DNA of 60,350 nucleotides from positions 1-60,350 of the forward strand of contig NZ_FORD01000020.1 of the NCBI RefSeq assembly GCF_900113925.1, read 5' to 3'. The notes below the pieces were generated by a model, which worked only from the letters and a program-made list of their open reading frames with translations, ran no database searches and was not told the DNA's origin. Source of the DNA: Nitrosomonas sp. Nm34 (GTDB lineage: Bacteria > Pseudomonadota > Gammaproteobacteria > Burkholderiales > Nitrosomonadaceae). Of the stretch, positions 1 through 8,035 are shown piece by piece (the stretch's first letter is position 1; every line of letters starts with the position of its first letter). The translations under genes were made by a program, and so were the position numbers.

Positions 1-1473
1 GACTGCATTCAGCCAATGGATATTTATCGCCGCTAGACTACGAATTGCAGCACAAAGCTGCTTAACATTGTGTCCAGAAAAATGTTGACACATCACTTCC
101 ATAAAAGGTACGATCTTATACAGCGCCTTGAGGGATAAAGCGTGAAACTCTTTAAAGCTGATCTCTCCGAGTGCCTCAATCATTCGGGTTTTATTAGGAA
201 GCTCAAGCTTTTGCAGTTCTTTAGTAAGATCGTGATCTTCCTTGTACACGCTAAGTACAACGGCAATTTGATCGAGCAACTGTGGTTTCCCCTCCAAAGC
301 GGCCACTGAAATTTGTTGCCATTCTCCTTCCAATCCCTTTTCTTTTAGTTTTCTCTTCAATGAATGCCAAGCTGGAAATTTGATCAGTTTTTCATCTTCT
401 GGATTTTTTGTTTTTTCTTCATCTTTCTGTTTCTCATTAGGGTAGGCAAGACCTGCAAAATAAAATGATTCTGTCAAACCATTTTTTACCAATGCAGCAC
501 GCAACTGCTTGAAGGTGAAGTTACTGGATTGTTGGTAAGGCAAGTGTAGAACAGCAATTCGCTCATCTGAATTCAACGGACGATTAATACCATTTATTAC
601 GATGCGTAAATTGTTCAAACGAGTCAGCCAGACGTGACGTTCAGCAGTAAAGCTTGCCTTGGGTGCACGATATTCTTCTCTCTCAAAAGTACAGCGCCCC
701 AGCATTTTTAACAAGGCATCTCCAGCTAGTGCAGGTCTTTGCTCCCAGAATAATCCACTTTTTTTACCGCTACTTCCCAATATCTTCGTTTCAAATTCTT
801 CGTTGGTATAAGGATTACCCAATTTGTGTTGGCATTCAAAGAGCATTTTTAGTTCTTCAGCAAGCAGGGAACGAGATAACGCTCTGCTGTAGTCGCCCTG
901 CTTGTTACGCTGAGCTTCAGGAAACTCTGCCATTACCATTTCAGCAGCAGTACGATAACCTCTCTCTTGCATCAATTGCTGCGTTTTCGTAAGGCCTTTT
1001 TTGACTTTCCCTCCTTCGCTATTGCTGTCACTTTCTACCGCTTTTTCCTCTGCACGACTAATCCAGTAAAAACCACGATGTTTGCAGAGATGGTAAATGA
1101 CGCGCGCCCATTCTTCCTCATTGAGTAAACAATCCAATCCTTTAACACGAAGCTGCCAGAGTGAGTGAGAAAAGGGGTGTTGGTTTTTGAATAATTTTGC
1201 ATTAGAAATCAGTCCTTCCTGCCTCAATAATCTCGCCAGCTTCGTTAGCCGCCATGCCCGACGCTGTAAGCGGCGGCGCATCAAACGAGCATCTCTTCGC
1301 ACTTTATTGAGCGATTCACCTTCCTTGGCTGTTTCTGCCTTATCGAATGCACGAACTCCCAAATTAACGATTCGGTTAGGCGCCAATACTGCCCAGCCTA
1401 CTGAGGCCATACCGATATCCAGTCCGAAAGTAAGAGGTATGTAATTATTTTGATCGTGATACTTGTCTGACAT
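1..1473 (-). CDS. cas9: Type II-C CRISPR nuclease Cas9, N-terminal part (runs off the window)
   Basis: The minus strand is open for 491 codons from an ATG at 1473 to base 1, without a stop. The protein starts MSDKYHDQNNYIPLT and continues with the RuvC-I motif FGLDIGMASVGWAVL, whose Asp19 is the expected first RuvC catalytic residue. An arginine-rich bridge helix follows at about residues 60-90 (RRDARLMRRRLQRRAWRL), then the start of the alpha-helical recognition lobe. Type II-C Cas9 proteins are about 1,050-1,100 residues, so roughly the first 45% is visible; HNH and the PAM-interacting domain lie outside. An AAGGAG Shine-Dalgarno (1480-1485 on the opposite strand) sits 6 bases before the ATG. 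cas9 guides itself to DNA with crRNA plus tracrRNA; the tracrRNA gene lies immediately upstream, divergently. cas1, cas2 and the array would be expected to the left. Confidence 0.95.
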   Translation of the reverse strand, partial: MSDKYHDQNNYIPLTFGLDIGMASVGWAVLAPNRIVNLGVRAFDKAETAKEGESLNKVRRDARLMRRRLQRRAWRLTKLARLLRQEGLISNAKLFKNQHPFSHSLWQLRVKGLDCLLNEEEWARVIYHLCKHRGFYWISRAEEKAVESDSNSEGGKVKKGLTKTQQLMQERGYRTAAEMVMAEFPEAQRNKQGDYSRALSRSLLAEELKMLFECQHKLGNPYTNEEFETKILGSSGKKSGLFWEQRPALAGDALLKMLGRCTFEREEYRAPKASFTAERHVWLTRLNNLRIVINGINRPLNSDERIAVLHLPYQQSSNFTFKQLRAALVKNGLTESFYFAGLAYPNEKQKDEEKTKNPEDEKLIKFPAWHSLKRKLKEKGLEGEWQQISVAALEGKPQLLDQIAVVLSVYKEDHDLTKELQKLELPNKTRMIEALGEISFKEFHALSLKALYKIVPFMEVMCQHFSGHNVKQLCAAIRSLAAINIHWLNAV

Positions 1474-1478
1474 ATTAT
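1450..1478 (+). promoter_or_regulatory. Sigma70-like promoter for the tracrRNA, inside the cas9 start region
   Basis: TTGATC (1450-1455) and TATTAT (1473-1478) are separated by 17 bases, a good match to -35/-10 spacing. The predicted start is near 1485, so the transcript would begin antisense to the cas9 Shine-Dalgarno. The promoter lies within the first codons of cas9, coupling the two divergent units. No mapping data; prediction from sequence only. Confidence 0.5.
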
Positions 1479-1484
1479 TCTCCT

Positions 1485-1600
1485 TGATAATATAGCGGTT
1501 GTAGCTCATCCGGGGTGAGAGCCGTTGCTACAATAAGCTGAATCTAAAGATTCGAGTCGTATCCGCCCGGTGGTGGAAACCACCGGGATTAATCATAATT
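1485..1600 (+). ncRNA. Type II-C tracrRNA (possible long, self-paired form)
   Basis: An anti-repeat segment at about 1512-1537 (ending GCTACAATAAG) is followed by a nexus hairpin at 1540-1553 (GAATC-TAAA-GATTC) and a strong 9-bp terminal hairpin at 1566-1587 (CCCGGTGGT, loop GGAA, ACCACCGGG). This order and the CTACAATAAG junction are those of Neisseria-type II-C tracrRNAs. Unusually, the anti-repeat is preceded at 1498-1511 by GTTGTAGCTCATCC, which looks like the 5' part of a CRISPR repeat and pairs with the anti-repeat: GTTGTAGC with GCTACAAT, and CTCATC with GGTGAG across a 3-base loop. The transcript could therefore fold like a single-guide RNA with a short 5' extension of about 13 bases. 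Anti-repeat, nexus and terminator are seen directly; the function of the 5' arm is inference. Confidence 0.85.
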
Positions 1601-1618
1601 TATTACAAATGTATAAAT

Positions 1619-1741
1619 CTAGGTTGGAATTTTATGCTTAATGGCTTTAATCATAAAACTTTCACTGACCTCGCGAAATCCATCTTCATCAAATAGCTTT
1701 GTAACTAGATCGGTATCCACATCACGGCTATCTGAATCTTG
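1619..1741 (-). pseudogene. C-terminal remnant of an unidentified protein
   Basis: A minus-strand reading frame of about 40 codons, free of stops and with protein-like composition, ends at 1619 (residues include TKLFDEDGFREVSESFMI). An in-frame stop precedes it and there is no start codon, so it looks like the tail of a lost gene. I do not recognise the family. Confidence 0.3.
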
Positions 1742-1744
1742 CTA

Positions 1745-2172
1745 GTTTTCCTAATTTGCATAAATCCAAACATCGTAAAATTAGGAGAGTTAGTGAGGGT
1801 GTGCTTGAGTGAATCTTTGATCAATAGCTCCAAATAGCTCTCTTTTTACCACTCAGTGTGTGGTGCACGTCGGCAGCTTCTAATCAGGACTTGTAAAGCG
1901 GATATGTTTTCCCCAAGCTAAATTTTACTGGGGAACTTTATTGAAAGTTGACTTGGATGTGTTTGCTATTTTTGGTTAAAACAGAATTTGAAGAATCTAT
2001 AGAGCCAATAAGAAAACCCGTTGAATTGTTGCGGGTTCAGTAAGGTCTCCATATATTTTTGTATCTTTCGAAAAGTCATGAATATTGCATCCTAAATACA
2101 GGATAACTACTTTTATATCGGGAAAAGCTTGATGTTATGCAGTAGGAAGTTTTTAGGAAGAATTGTAGAGCT
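1745..2172. other. Non-coding gap
   Basis: AT-rich DNA without a convincing reading frame. The only structure seen is the hairpin at 2015-2037. Confidence 0.5.
2008..2037 (-). terminator. Intrinsic terminator candidate for the leftward phage-type genes
   Basis: Read on the minus strand, AACCCG pairs with CGGGTT across an 11-base loop and is followed by TTCTTATT. It lies 140 bases past the end of the two leftward genes. The stem is only 6 bp, so it is weak. Confidence 0.4.
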
Positions 2173-2382
2173 TCATTGGAAGTGTTTCAGTATTTCTCTA
2201 TGCTCTTGCATCGCTGCCTTTAGTTCCCTTATGCTGCTAGTATTCATACCATGTTTTAATGCATTTTGACTAGATCGTACCTTACCATTAACTGTTTTTG
2301 CTCCGGTTGATTTCTCCCAAGGTTTCCATTGACGAATGAGCAAGGCTTGTTGCTGACGCTGCTCTACTGTCCACTGTCTCAT
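2173..2382 (-). CDS. Small phage/plasmid-type hypothetical protein (PWEKSTGAKT family)
   Basis: A 69-residue basic protein containing KPWEKSTGAKT...GKVRSSQNALKHG. Short proteins with this PWxxSTG(P/A)KT...K..NALKHG signature occur in proteobacterial accessory regions and prophages, usually without a known function. It overlaps the upstream gene by 95 bases in another frame, which argues for translational coupling or an overlapping pair rather than two independent genes. The ATG at 2382 has no strong Shine-Dalgarno. The family resemblance is recognition from memory; function unknown. Confidence 0.6.
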   Translation of the reverse strand: MRQWTVEQRQQQALLIRQWKPWEKSTGAKTVNGKVRSSQNALKHGMNTSSIRELKAAMQEHREILKHFQ

Positions 2383-2950
2383 GATTATCCTTTAATAGTT
2401 CGTTTTGCTGAATTTGATTTTCTCGCGCGTGCAGGGCTGTTGCAGTGCCATTGTTTATTTGCTGATGTCCATGGGTAATGTTGGCTTGCTTGGCAAACAC
2501 TACTGGCGGATTTTTGATGGTTGACAAGGCTTCTATCGTGGTACGGCATTGTGATTGTGCTTTAAGGGCTAGTTTCATCATTGTGTCAAAACTCGATAAG
2601 GATTCTTGATTTAAAGCTTTTTCAGTCAATCGAACGAAAATACTCTGCAAGGCTACGGCCTGATTCATTAACATCGCTTCAGCCTGTGATAGATCATTCT
2701 TGTTTGTTGTTTCTGCTTGATTGCGTAGCGTAGCTACTAAGCCAGGAACATCAATTTTGCTAGCTACTTGTTGATCTTCACATGCATTGATAACGCGATA
2801 AGCTGCAACCTCAGGTGAGGTAATTAGATCGGCATAATTACGCCCCGTCTGATCAGCATTATTACCTGCCCTACATTCAAGCGCTTTCCGTGGGTATTCA
2901 TTCGCATCAGGTTTTGTTGTTTGTTTAGCTTTTTGTTTATGCTGCATCAA
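2288..2950 (-). CDS. Phage/plasmid-type hypothetical protein, 220 residues
   Basis: The protein is hydrophilic, rich in Gln, Ala and Asn, and predicted mainly helical in the middle (residues about 65-140). It contains LKAQSQCRTTIEALSTIKNP followed by PPVVFAKQANITHGHQQINN, a combination I associate with recurrent accessory-genome hypotheticals in betaproteobacteria. No catalytic motif, signal peptide or membrane segment is visible. It is followed in an overlapping frame by the PWEKSTGAKT-type small protein, and this two-gene order seems conserved. Function unknown; a small-terminase-like or other phage role is possible but not supported by any motif. Confidence 0.6.
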   Translation of the reverse strand: MMQHKQKAKQTTKPDANEYPRKALECRAGNNADQTGRNYADLITSPEVAAYRVINACEDQQVASKIDVPGLVATLRNQAETTNKNDLSQAEAMLMNQAVALQSIFVRLTEKALNQESLSSFDTMMKLALKAQSQCRTTIEALSTIKNPPVVFAKQANITHGHQQINNGTATALHARENQIQQNELLKDNHETVDSRAASATSLAHSSMETLGEINRSKNS

Positions 2951-3184
2951 TTTAATCTGGCTTCCTTATTTGAATATAAATTAACTAACCATATCATATT
3001 ATTATATTTTCTGTACTTTTCCTGAACAAGAAAGAGCCGATTAACTAGCCGTACAAGCTGAGTCGTAAAGAACTACTGCAATTATGATGGTTTCTCAAAT
3101 AGGAGCAAAACTAAATCTTTTAGTCTATTTTCATATAATCAGTCTATTTTCTTATAAATTTTATGACATTAGAGAGGAGACATA

Positions 3185-3478
3185 ATGAAGGTTTTTAAGA
3201 AAATACCAAACCCAAGGGAAATTCGGCAAAAACTTGGTCTTAACCAAATAGAATTCTGGAATAAGGTGGGTGTAACCCAAAGTGGCGGTTCACATTACGG
3301 AAGCGGGCGAGAAATACCGAAAGCTGTCAGAGAATTGGTACGTTTAGTCCATATTGATCGGATTGATTTAACCAAAATTAAGCGAGATGATCTGATGGTG
3401 GCTGCAATGCTAAAAGCGCAGTACCCTGACCTATACAAGAGTTTGAAAAAATCAGCAAAACTTTTTGCTGCACACTAG
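3185..3478 (+). CDS. XRE/Cro-type helix-turn-helix regulator
   Basis: A 97-residue protein preceded by AGAGGAG 5 bases before the ATG. It contains a helix-turn-helix at about residues 10-45: NPREIRQKLGLNQIEFWNKV, then GVTQSGGSHYGSGREIPKAV. The family normally has E in 'YESGR'; here the same position reads YGSGR. These small regulators bind DNA as dimers and often sit beside phage, toxin-antitoxin or accessory genes. The LxxVHIDRIDLxKIKRDDL region after the HTH is typical of this subfamily. It stands alone here, so its target is not evident. Confidence 0.8.
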   Translation: MKVFKKIPNPREIRQKLGLNQIEFWNKVGVTQSGGSHYGSGREIPKAVRELVRLVHIDRIDLTKIKRDDLMVAAMLKAQYPDLYKSLKKSAKLFAAH

Positions 3479-3733
3479 GAGTAAAACGCTGGTAGAGAAT
3501 TTTCCACCAGCATCAGATGAATCAAGCAAAACCATAATTTCGGCTTTGGCAAATTAGCCAGAACAAGATCCAATTAACACCCGCGGTTATTATATATTCT
3601 GTACTTTCCCTGAATTTCTGTTCTTTGTTAATAGTTTCAGCGCAACCCACACCAGAATAAGCTTGTAAAATCGCGTTGCAAGCAATTATCCTATGCTCTG
3701 GTAATACAAGTACCATAAAGCACGAATAATCGC

Positions 3734-4021
3734 TCAAAGCTTAATTAGTTGCCTGTTGGTGCCATCAACTTTGAAATACCTAACCGTTTCTTCTGATTCA
3801 TCATTAATAAAGCGCCAATTCTCAATTTGCCAACCTATAGGGTGTTTATAACGCACCATGTCGAATATCATTCTAGGCAGCGGCTCATTGTTCTTGGGTG
3901 GTGGTTCATGTTTTGGTCGCAAGCTATGCGGAACTGATAAGGCATCCTTATAAGCAACGCTTTCATCAGATGGCACACCATGCTGGGCACCAGCAAGCAT
4001 TCTTCTGTGCAGAACCCGCAA
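3734..4021 (-). CDS. Hypothetical protein, possibly a truncated gene
   Basis: A 95-residue frame that starts about 5 bases from the left end of RAYT element 1. The second half (RMIFDMVRYKHPIGWQIENW...VRYFKVDGTNRQLIKL) looks like a compact folded domain, while the first 40 residues look less protein-like. The gene may have been cut by the element insertion, with the present start being accidental. I do not recognise the family. Confidence 0.35.
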   Translation of the reverse strand: MRVLHRRMLAGAQHGVPSDESVAYKDALSVPHSLRPKHEPPPKNNEPLPRMIFDMVRYKHPIGWQIENWRFINDESEETVRYFKVDGTNRQLIKL

Positions 4022-4026
4022 ACTTG

Positions 4027-4769
4027 GGGTCAGGCCTTACAATTGACATCACTACCCTAATATTTTAACCTTCAGCAAATTTAAAGTTATATAGAATGCA
4101 CAGATGGCAAGACCTTTATACGTTGAATTTGCTGGAGCGCTGTATCATGTGACAGCACGCGGCAACGCACGGGAAAATATCTATCACGATGACATTGATC
4201 GTCAACAGTTTTTGTATTGCTATAGAACACGGTCAATCGTTATGACTGGTATTGTTATGCCTATTGTCTAATGGACAATCACTACCATTTTTTATTGAAA
4301 CCAATTGCCTCACCCTCTCTAAGGGAATGAAGTACCTCAACGGCACTTACACGCAATATTTCAATCGGCAGCATCACAGCGTGTTGTCCACGTAATTCAA
4401 GGTCGTTTCAAAGCCATCCTGGTGCAGAAAGATGCCTTTCTGCTGGAATTGGCGAGTTACGTTGCGCTGAATGAAGAACCAGATTTATTGGGGTGATGAT
4501 GACTTTGTCAATAATATGCAACGCAAGCTTAAACCTGAATAATCACTCAAAGATATCCCCAGAAAGCAAAAGCAGCCCCCGTAAAACCATTGAGCTATTT
4601 TGTTGATCGCTATAAAAATCGTAATGAAGATATGGCTCAGGCGTATTTAAGCGGACACTATACGCTCACTCAAGTAGGTGAGTATTTTGGCATGAGTTAT
4701 GCTACCGCGAGTCGGGCTGTGAAGCAGGCGGAAAGAGAAAGCGGGAAGACCAAATGTAAGGTCTGACCC
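4027..4769 (+). mobile_element. RAYT-carrying element, copy 1 (decayed)
   Basis: Bounded by GGGTCAGGCCTTACAATT at 4027 and, inverted at the right end, AAATGTAAGGTCTGACCC ending at 4769: an 18-bp imperfect terminal inverted repeat. It contains a degraded REP-associated tyrosine transposase gene. The right end abuts a thermonuclease gene remnant, suggesting the insertion or a linked rearrangement broke that gene. Confidence 0.75.
4104..4750 (+). pseudogene. REP-associated tyrosine transposase (Y1_Tnp), copy 1, broken
   Basis: The frame starts MARPLYVEFAGALYHVTARG and then loses frame after about 55 codons. Pieces recognisable in other frames include a degraded DNHYHFLLKP-type HUH motif (near 4273) and the C-terminal HTH (HYTLTQVGEYFGMSYATASR). 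Intact relatives are single-stranded-DNA transposases of the IS200/IS605 superfamily that act on palindromic repeats. Several frameshifts and a stop make this copy non-functional. Confidence 0.8.
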
Positions 4770-4771
4770 TG

Positions 4772-4915
4772 AGGAATCAGGTATATCGGAAATACGTCAG
4801 CGATCAAAATCTTTATGCTTTAGAAAGACAAGCCAAACAAAATAGGGCGGGGCTGTGGAGTCTGCGGGAAGCTCAGCAAGTTACACCCTGGGAATGACGT
4901 AAAGCAAGGCGATAA
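4772..4915 (+). pseudogene. Thermonuclease (SNase-like) C-terminal remnant
   Basis: Reading from 4772, the frame gives NQVYRKYVSDQNLYALERQA then KQNRAGLWSLREAQQVTPWE, the characteristic end of bacterial SNase-family nucleases. A TGA at 4895-4897 replaces the second Trp of the usual PWEWRK, and RKAR continues after it. The N-terminal two thirds, with the catalytic residues, are missing: the remnant begins directly at the right end of RAYT element 1. It is a dead gene. Confidence 0.75.
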
Positions 4916-5091
4916 AATATGAAATTCAACTGTCTCAGATTTGTTGATACAGAAATAAATAGAGGATTAGACGTAAAAGATTAGCAAACCTGCCAAGCAT
5001 AACAACTTTATTGCCATTAATGCTAAAAGCATGGAAAATATATAGAATCTATATAATTACTTATTAGGCCACTTGACCTTCGGAGCGCATT

Positions 5092-5619
5092 ATGTCCAAA
5101 GTTTCTTTATTAGCCCCTGTACCGCTTGAACACCTTATTGAGGGCGTAGAAGTTTGCGAAAAACAAGGAAAAGTTGCCTTCGGTAGCTGTGCATGGGAAG
5201 TGTTCCGAGATTTAGATATGAAGGCAAAGCGCGATTGTAATGATGCGCTATTCGATGTAGATGTCTTTATATATGCCTCAGGAGACCCAAATGCCGAACG
5301 TTTGGAGGTTTCATGGTACGGCAAATATATTCGTCATGTGGAGAGTAAGAATGGAACTCACCCGGAAGGAATGCGCTTTCGTCCTCCATCAACTGGCAAG
5401 TACTCGTCGGATAATAGCGGCCATTGGGCTATATTCTGGGAAATCCAACAGTTACGTCAACTTAAGCAAGATGAGCGCTATCCTAGTGGGGCATTCATTG
5501 GTTACACAACTGACAAAGCATATAAGAAAAATTTTATTCCCAAGGGGCCACTTCTTGTTAGGCGCCCGATCGAACAATCCGATCCAGTGGACAGTAAACC
5601 AGCCTCGCTTTCCATCTGA
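5092..5619 (+). CDS. Hypothetical soluble protein, 175 residues
   Basis: The ATG is preceded by CGGAG at about 7 bases. The protein is soluble, mixed alpha/beta in appearance, with an aromatic-rich middle (LEVSWYGKYIRHVESKNGTH, HWAIFWEIQQLRQL) and a conserved-looking GAFIGYTTDKAYKKNFIPKG segment. No known catalytic motif, signal peptide or membrane helix is visible. Its last codons end 13 bases before the left terminus of RAYT element 2, so the natural C-terminus could have been altered. I do not recognise the family. Confidence 0.55.
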   Translation: MSKVSLLAPVPLEHLIEGVEVCEKQGKVAFGSCAWEVFRDLDMKAKRDCNDALFDVDVFIYASGDPNAERLEVSWYGKYIRHVESKNGTHPEGMRFRPPSTGKYSSDNSGHWAIFWEIQQLRQLKQDERYPSGAFIGYTTDKAYKKNFIPKGPLLVRRPIEQSDPVDSKPASLSI

Positions 5620-5632
5620 CACTAACCATTTG

Positions 5633-6581
5633 GGGTCAGGCCTTACAATTGACATCACTACCCTAATATTTTAGTCTTCAACAAGTTTAAAGCTACATAG
5701 AATGCGCAAATGGCAAGACCTTTACGCATTGAGTTTACAGGGGCACTGTATCATGTAACAGTACGCGGCAACGCACGGGAAGATATCTATCATGATGATA
5801 TTGATCGCAACAGTTTTTGCTGTTGCTACAGAACACGGTCAATCGTTATGACAGGTATTGTCATGCTATTGTCTCATGGACAATCACTACCATTTATTGA
5901 TTGAAACCAATTCTCCCACCTTGTCCAAAGGAATGAAGTATGTCACGGCACTTACACACAATATTTCAATCGGCAGCATCAGCCTGTTAGCCATGTGTTT
6001 CAAGGTCGTTTCAAAGCCATCCTGGTGCAGAAAGATGTCTATTTGCTGGAATTGGCGCGTTACATTGCGTTGAATCCGGTGCGGGCACAGATGGTGGAAG
6101 TGCCAAAGCGTGGCGCTGGAGCAGTTACCGCACAACGGCTGGATATGAAGAAAATGAGCCTGTTTAATGCCTGAATGGATCTTCGCTGGATTTGACAAAA
6201 CAAAGCGTGTCGCGCAGCAACACTATCGAGATTTTGTTAAAGCCGGCAAACAACATCCCTCCCCCCTGGCAATGGTTGAAGAACCAGATTAATTGGGGTG
6301 ATGATGACTTTGTCAATAATATGCAACGCAAGCTTAATCCTGAACAATCACTCAAAGATATCCCCAGAAAGCAAAAGCAAGCCCCCGTCAAACCATTGAG
6401 CGATTTTGTTGATCGCTATAAAAAATCGTAATGAAAATATGGCTCAGGCGTATTTAAGCGGACACTATACGCTCACTCAAGTAGGTGAGTATTTTGGCAT
6501 GAGTTATGCTGTCATGAGTCGGGCTGTGAAGCAGGCGGAAAAAAAGAAAGCGGGAATGTCAAATGTAATAAGGTATGACCC
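5633..6581 (+). mobile_element. RAYT-carrying element, copy 2 (best preserved, still broken)
   Basis: Left end GGGTCAGGCCTTACAATT at 5633; right end ...AATAAGGTATGACCC ending 6581, followed by TAAGATATT. The same right flank follows copy 3, so the true right terminus may include TAAGATAT. The element shares about 80-90% similarity by eye with copy 1 through most of its length. Confidence 0.75.
5710..6560 (+). pseudogene. REP-associated tyrosine transposase, copy 2, frameshifted
   Basis: Begins MARPLRIEFTGALYHVTVRG, then shifts frame near 5860-5900. The next frame supplies the HUH metal-binding motif (LMDNHYHLLIET). A third supplies the region with the likely catalytic tyrosine (LLELARYIALNPVRAQMVEV), ending in a premature stop near 6173. 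Beyond that, WLKNQINWGDDDFVNNMQRK and the C-terminal HTH (LTQVGEYFGMSYAVMSRAVK) are present in two more frames. All domains of a RAYT are there, but at least three frame breaks exclude a working enzyme. Confidence 0.85.
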
Positions 6582-6780
6582 TAAGATATTTGGCTGTTTG
6601 TACAGACTCATAGCTCATTGAAAGCAACAGCTGTTCTTAATTTATGCCAAATAAATCCTAAAGTTATCAGCTCTATTGCCGATATAGACTGATTATTTTC
6701 AGACAAAGGGGAGTCTGGAGATAATAATTTTTATTGCTATCAAAAATCTCAAATGTTTGCGTTACATATCGGAGAGTTTA

Positions 6781-7305
6781 ATGAAAAAAAATATACTTCC
6801 AATCTTATGTGGAATATCACTAATAGCCTTAGGTATACAATCACAATCAACGTTTGCAGAAAGTGTAGCTGTGGTAAATAATTCTGTATTTATTGTTGAT
6901 AATTCTGTAGCAGGCTCTCAAATACTCGTAAAAAATTTCACTGATGGCAGTCCGAATTCTTGCCTTGCTGATGCAGGTTTAAATGTACTTGGGCTAGAGC
7001 AAGGCACAATTGCAACAGATATCCTGGTTAATAACGGTACAGCAGTTGTTACTACTTTTAATAATCAAATTTCTGCAACCGATGTTAAGTTTGTAGATGT
7101 TTCAAGTTGCTTAAAAGACCAAATCTTAACTGTAGGCCAATGTATTGCCACATTTGAGAATGGCATACTATCTGTGCCTTGTGTTGAATATCAGAATGAG
7201 ATTTACTCAGCTGTTCTTGAACAACGTGGGAACTCTATGAACTGGGAGTTAAAATCTTCACCACTTCTGAACGATAGAGCTAAAGGTCATAAACACGAGG
7301 ATTAA
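6781..7305 (+). CDS. Secreted hypothetical protein
   Basis: I chose the ATG at 6781 because GGAGAG lies 6 bases upstream and the protein then begins with a classical signal peptide: MKKN, a hydrophobic stretch, and a probable cleavage after STFA (about residue 27). The mature part, about 147 residues, is rich in Val, Asn and Ser with an 'AVVNNSVFIVDNSVAGSQIL' beta-type pattern and four cysteines that could form disulfides. The tail is basic/acidic (DRAKGHKHED). No domain is recognised. AT-rich codon use fits the accessory surroundings. Confidence 0.65.
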   Translation: MKKNILPILCGISLIALGIQSQSTFAESVAVVNNSVFIVDNSVAGSQILVKNFTDGSPNSCLADAGLNVLGLEQGTIATDILVNNGTAVVTTFNNQISATDVKFVDVSSCLKDQILTVGQCIATFENGILSVPCVEYQNEIYSAVLEQRGNSMNWELKSSPLLNDRAKGHKHED

Positions 7306-7382
7306 TCTAGATAAGCTATTCAATTATTTTATAGACTCTAATTGAATTCTATCTAAAAAGAACGAATAGAAACTCTAAAAAG

Positions 7383-7436
7383 GGTAGTCAGGATTCAGTG
7401 TTAAGTAGCATATCATTGATGTGACTACCTTTTTTG
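7383..7436 (+). terminator. Terminator-like hairpin after the secreted protein gene
   Basis: GGTAGTCA (7383-7390) is complementary to TGACTACC (7422-7429), which is followed by six T. The 31-base loop is long, so strength is uncertain. Confidence 0.45.
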
Positions 7437-8035
7437 TGCCTTAAATAATGCAGTAGCAAAATTAGGCTCGATTAGATTTACATGTTTTAAACAAAGGTGA
7501 GGCAGTCAACATACTTCTCTCATGTTTGGTTGAGCATTATCTCATCCTGCAATTCTTAAAGCGATTGTTGAGGCACCTTACTGATAATTCTGAAGTGAAT
7601 AAGGCTGAAAGGCTCTGCTGGCTTTAGCTTACTGGGCGGACTCATCTCTATATTGGTATAAAAGCTTTTTTAAGCTAATTCAATTGACATTGAAATAGTT
7701 TAAAACTCTATATTTTCTTAAAGAAAATTTCGGCACCGAATGAAGAATAGGCCAAGTAGAGTAATGAGGAAATTGAAGCACTAAAAATTAGGGCAAATTT
7801 TTATAGGCAGCAGGTAATGCTGAAAGTCGTTCTGGGGGAGGATGTTACAAAATAGTTTCTATTAAACTATTGATCAGAGCGCTGTCGTTATTTTACGACA
7901 CTCATAATTTTTCCTACATTTTTTTGTTGAATTATAGAAAAAAATACTTATCCTAAGTATAGCGCACTTATATTCAAAATTTTCATTTGATAGTTAATAG
8001 ATAAATCTTATCTAAAATGAAAAAAAGGAGAATAA
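7437..8035. other. Non-coding gap of about 600 bases
   Basis: AT-rich, no convincing reading frame on either strand. A Shine-Dalgarno (AAAGGAG) at its right end serves the next gene. Confidence 0.5.

Noticed and set aside
1485..1497. A match of the putative tracrRNA guide (AATATAGCG) at 22348-22356 as a target site.
   Set aside because: Only nine bases match, which is expected by chance in this much sequence, and no PAM is known for this Cas9.
3522..3737. A 71-codon minus-strand frame beside the HTH regulator.
   Set aside because: No start with a ribosome binding site, no family resemblance, unconvincing composition.
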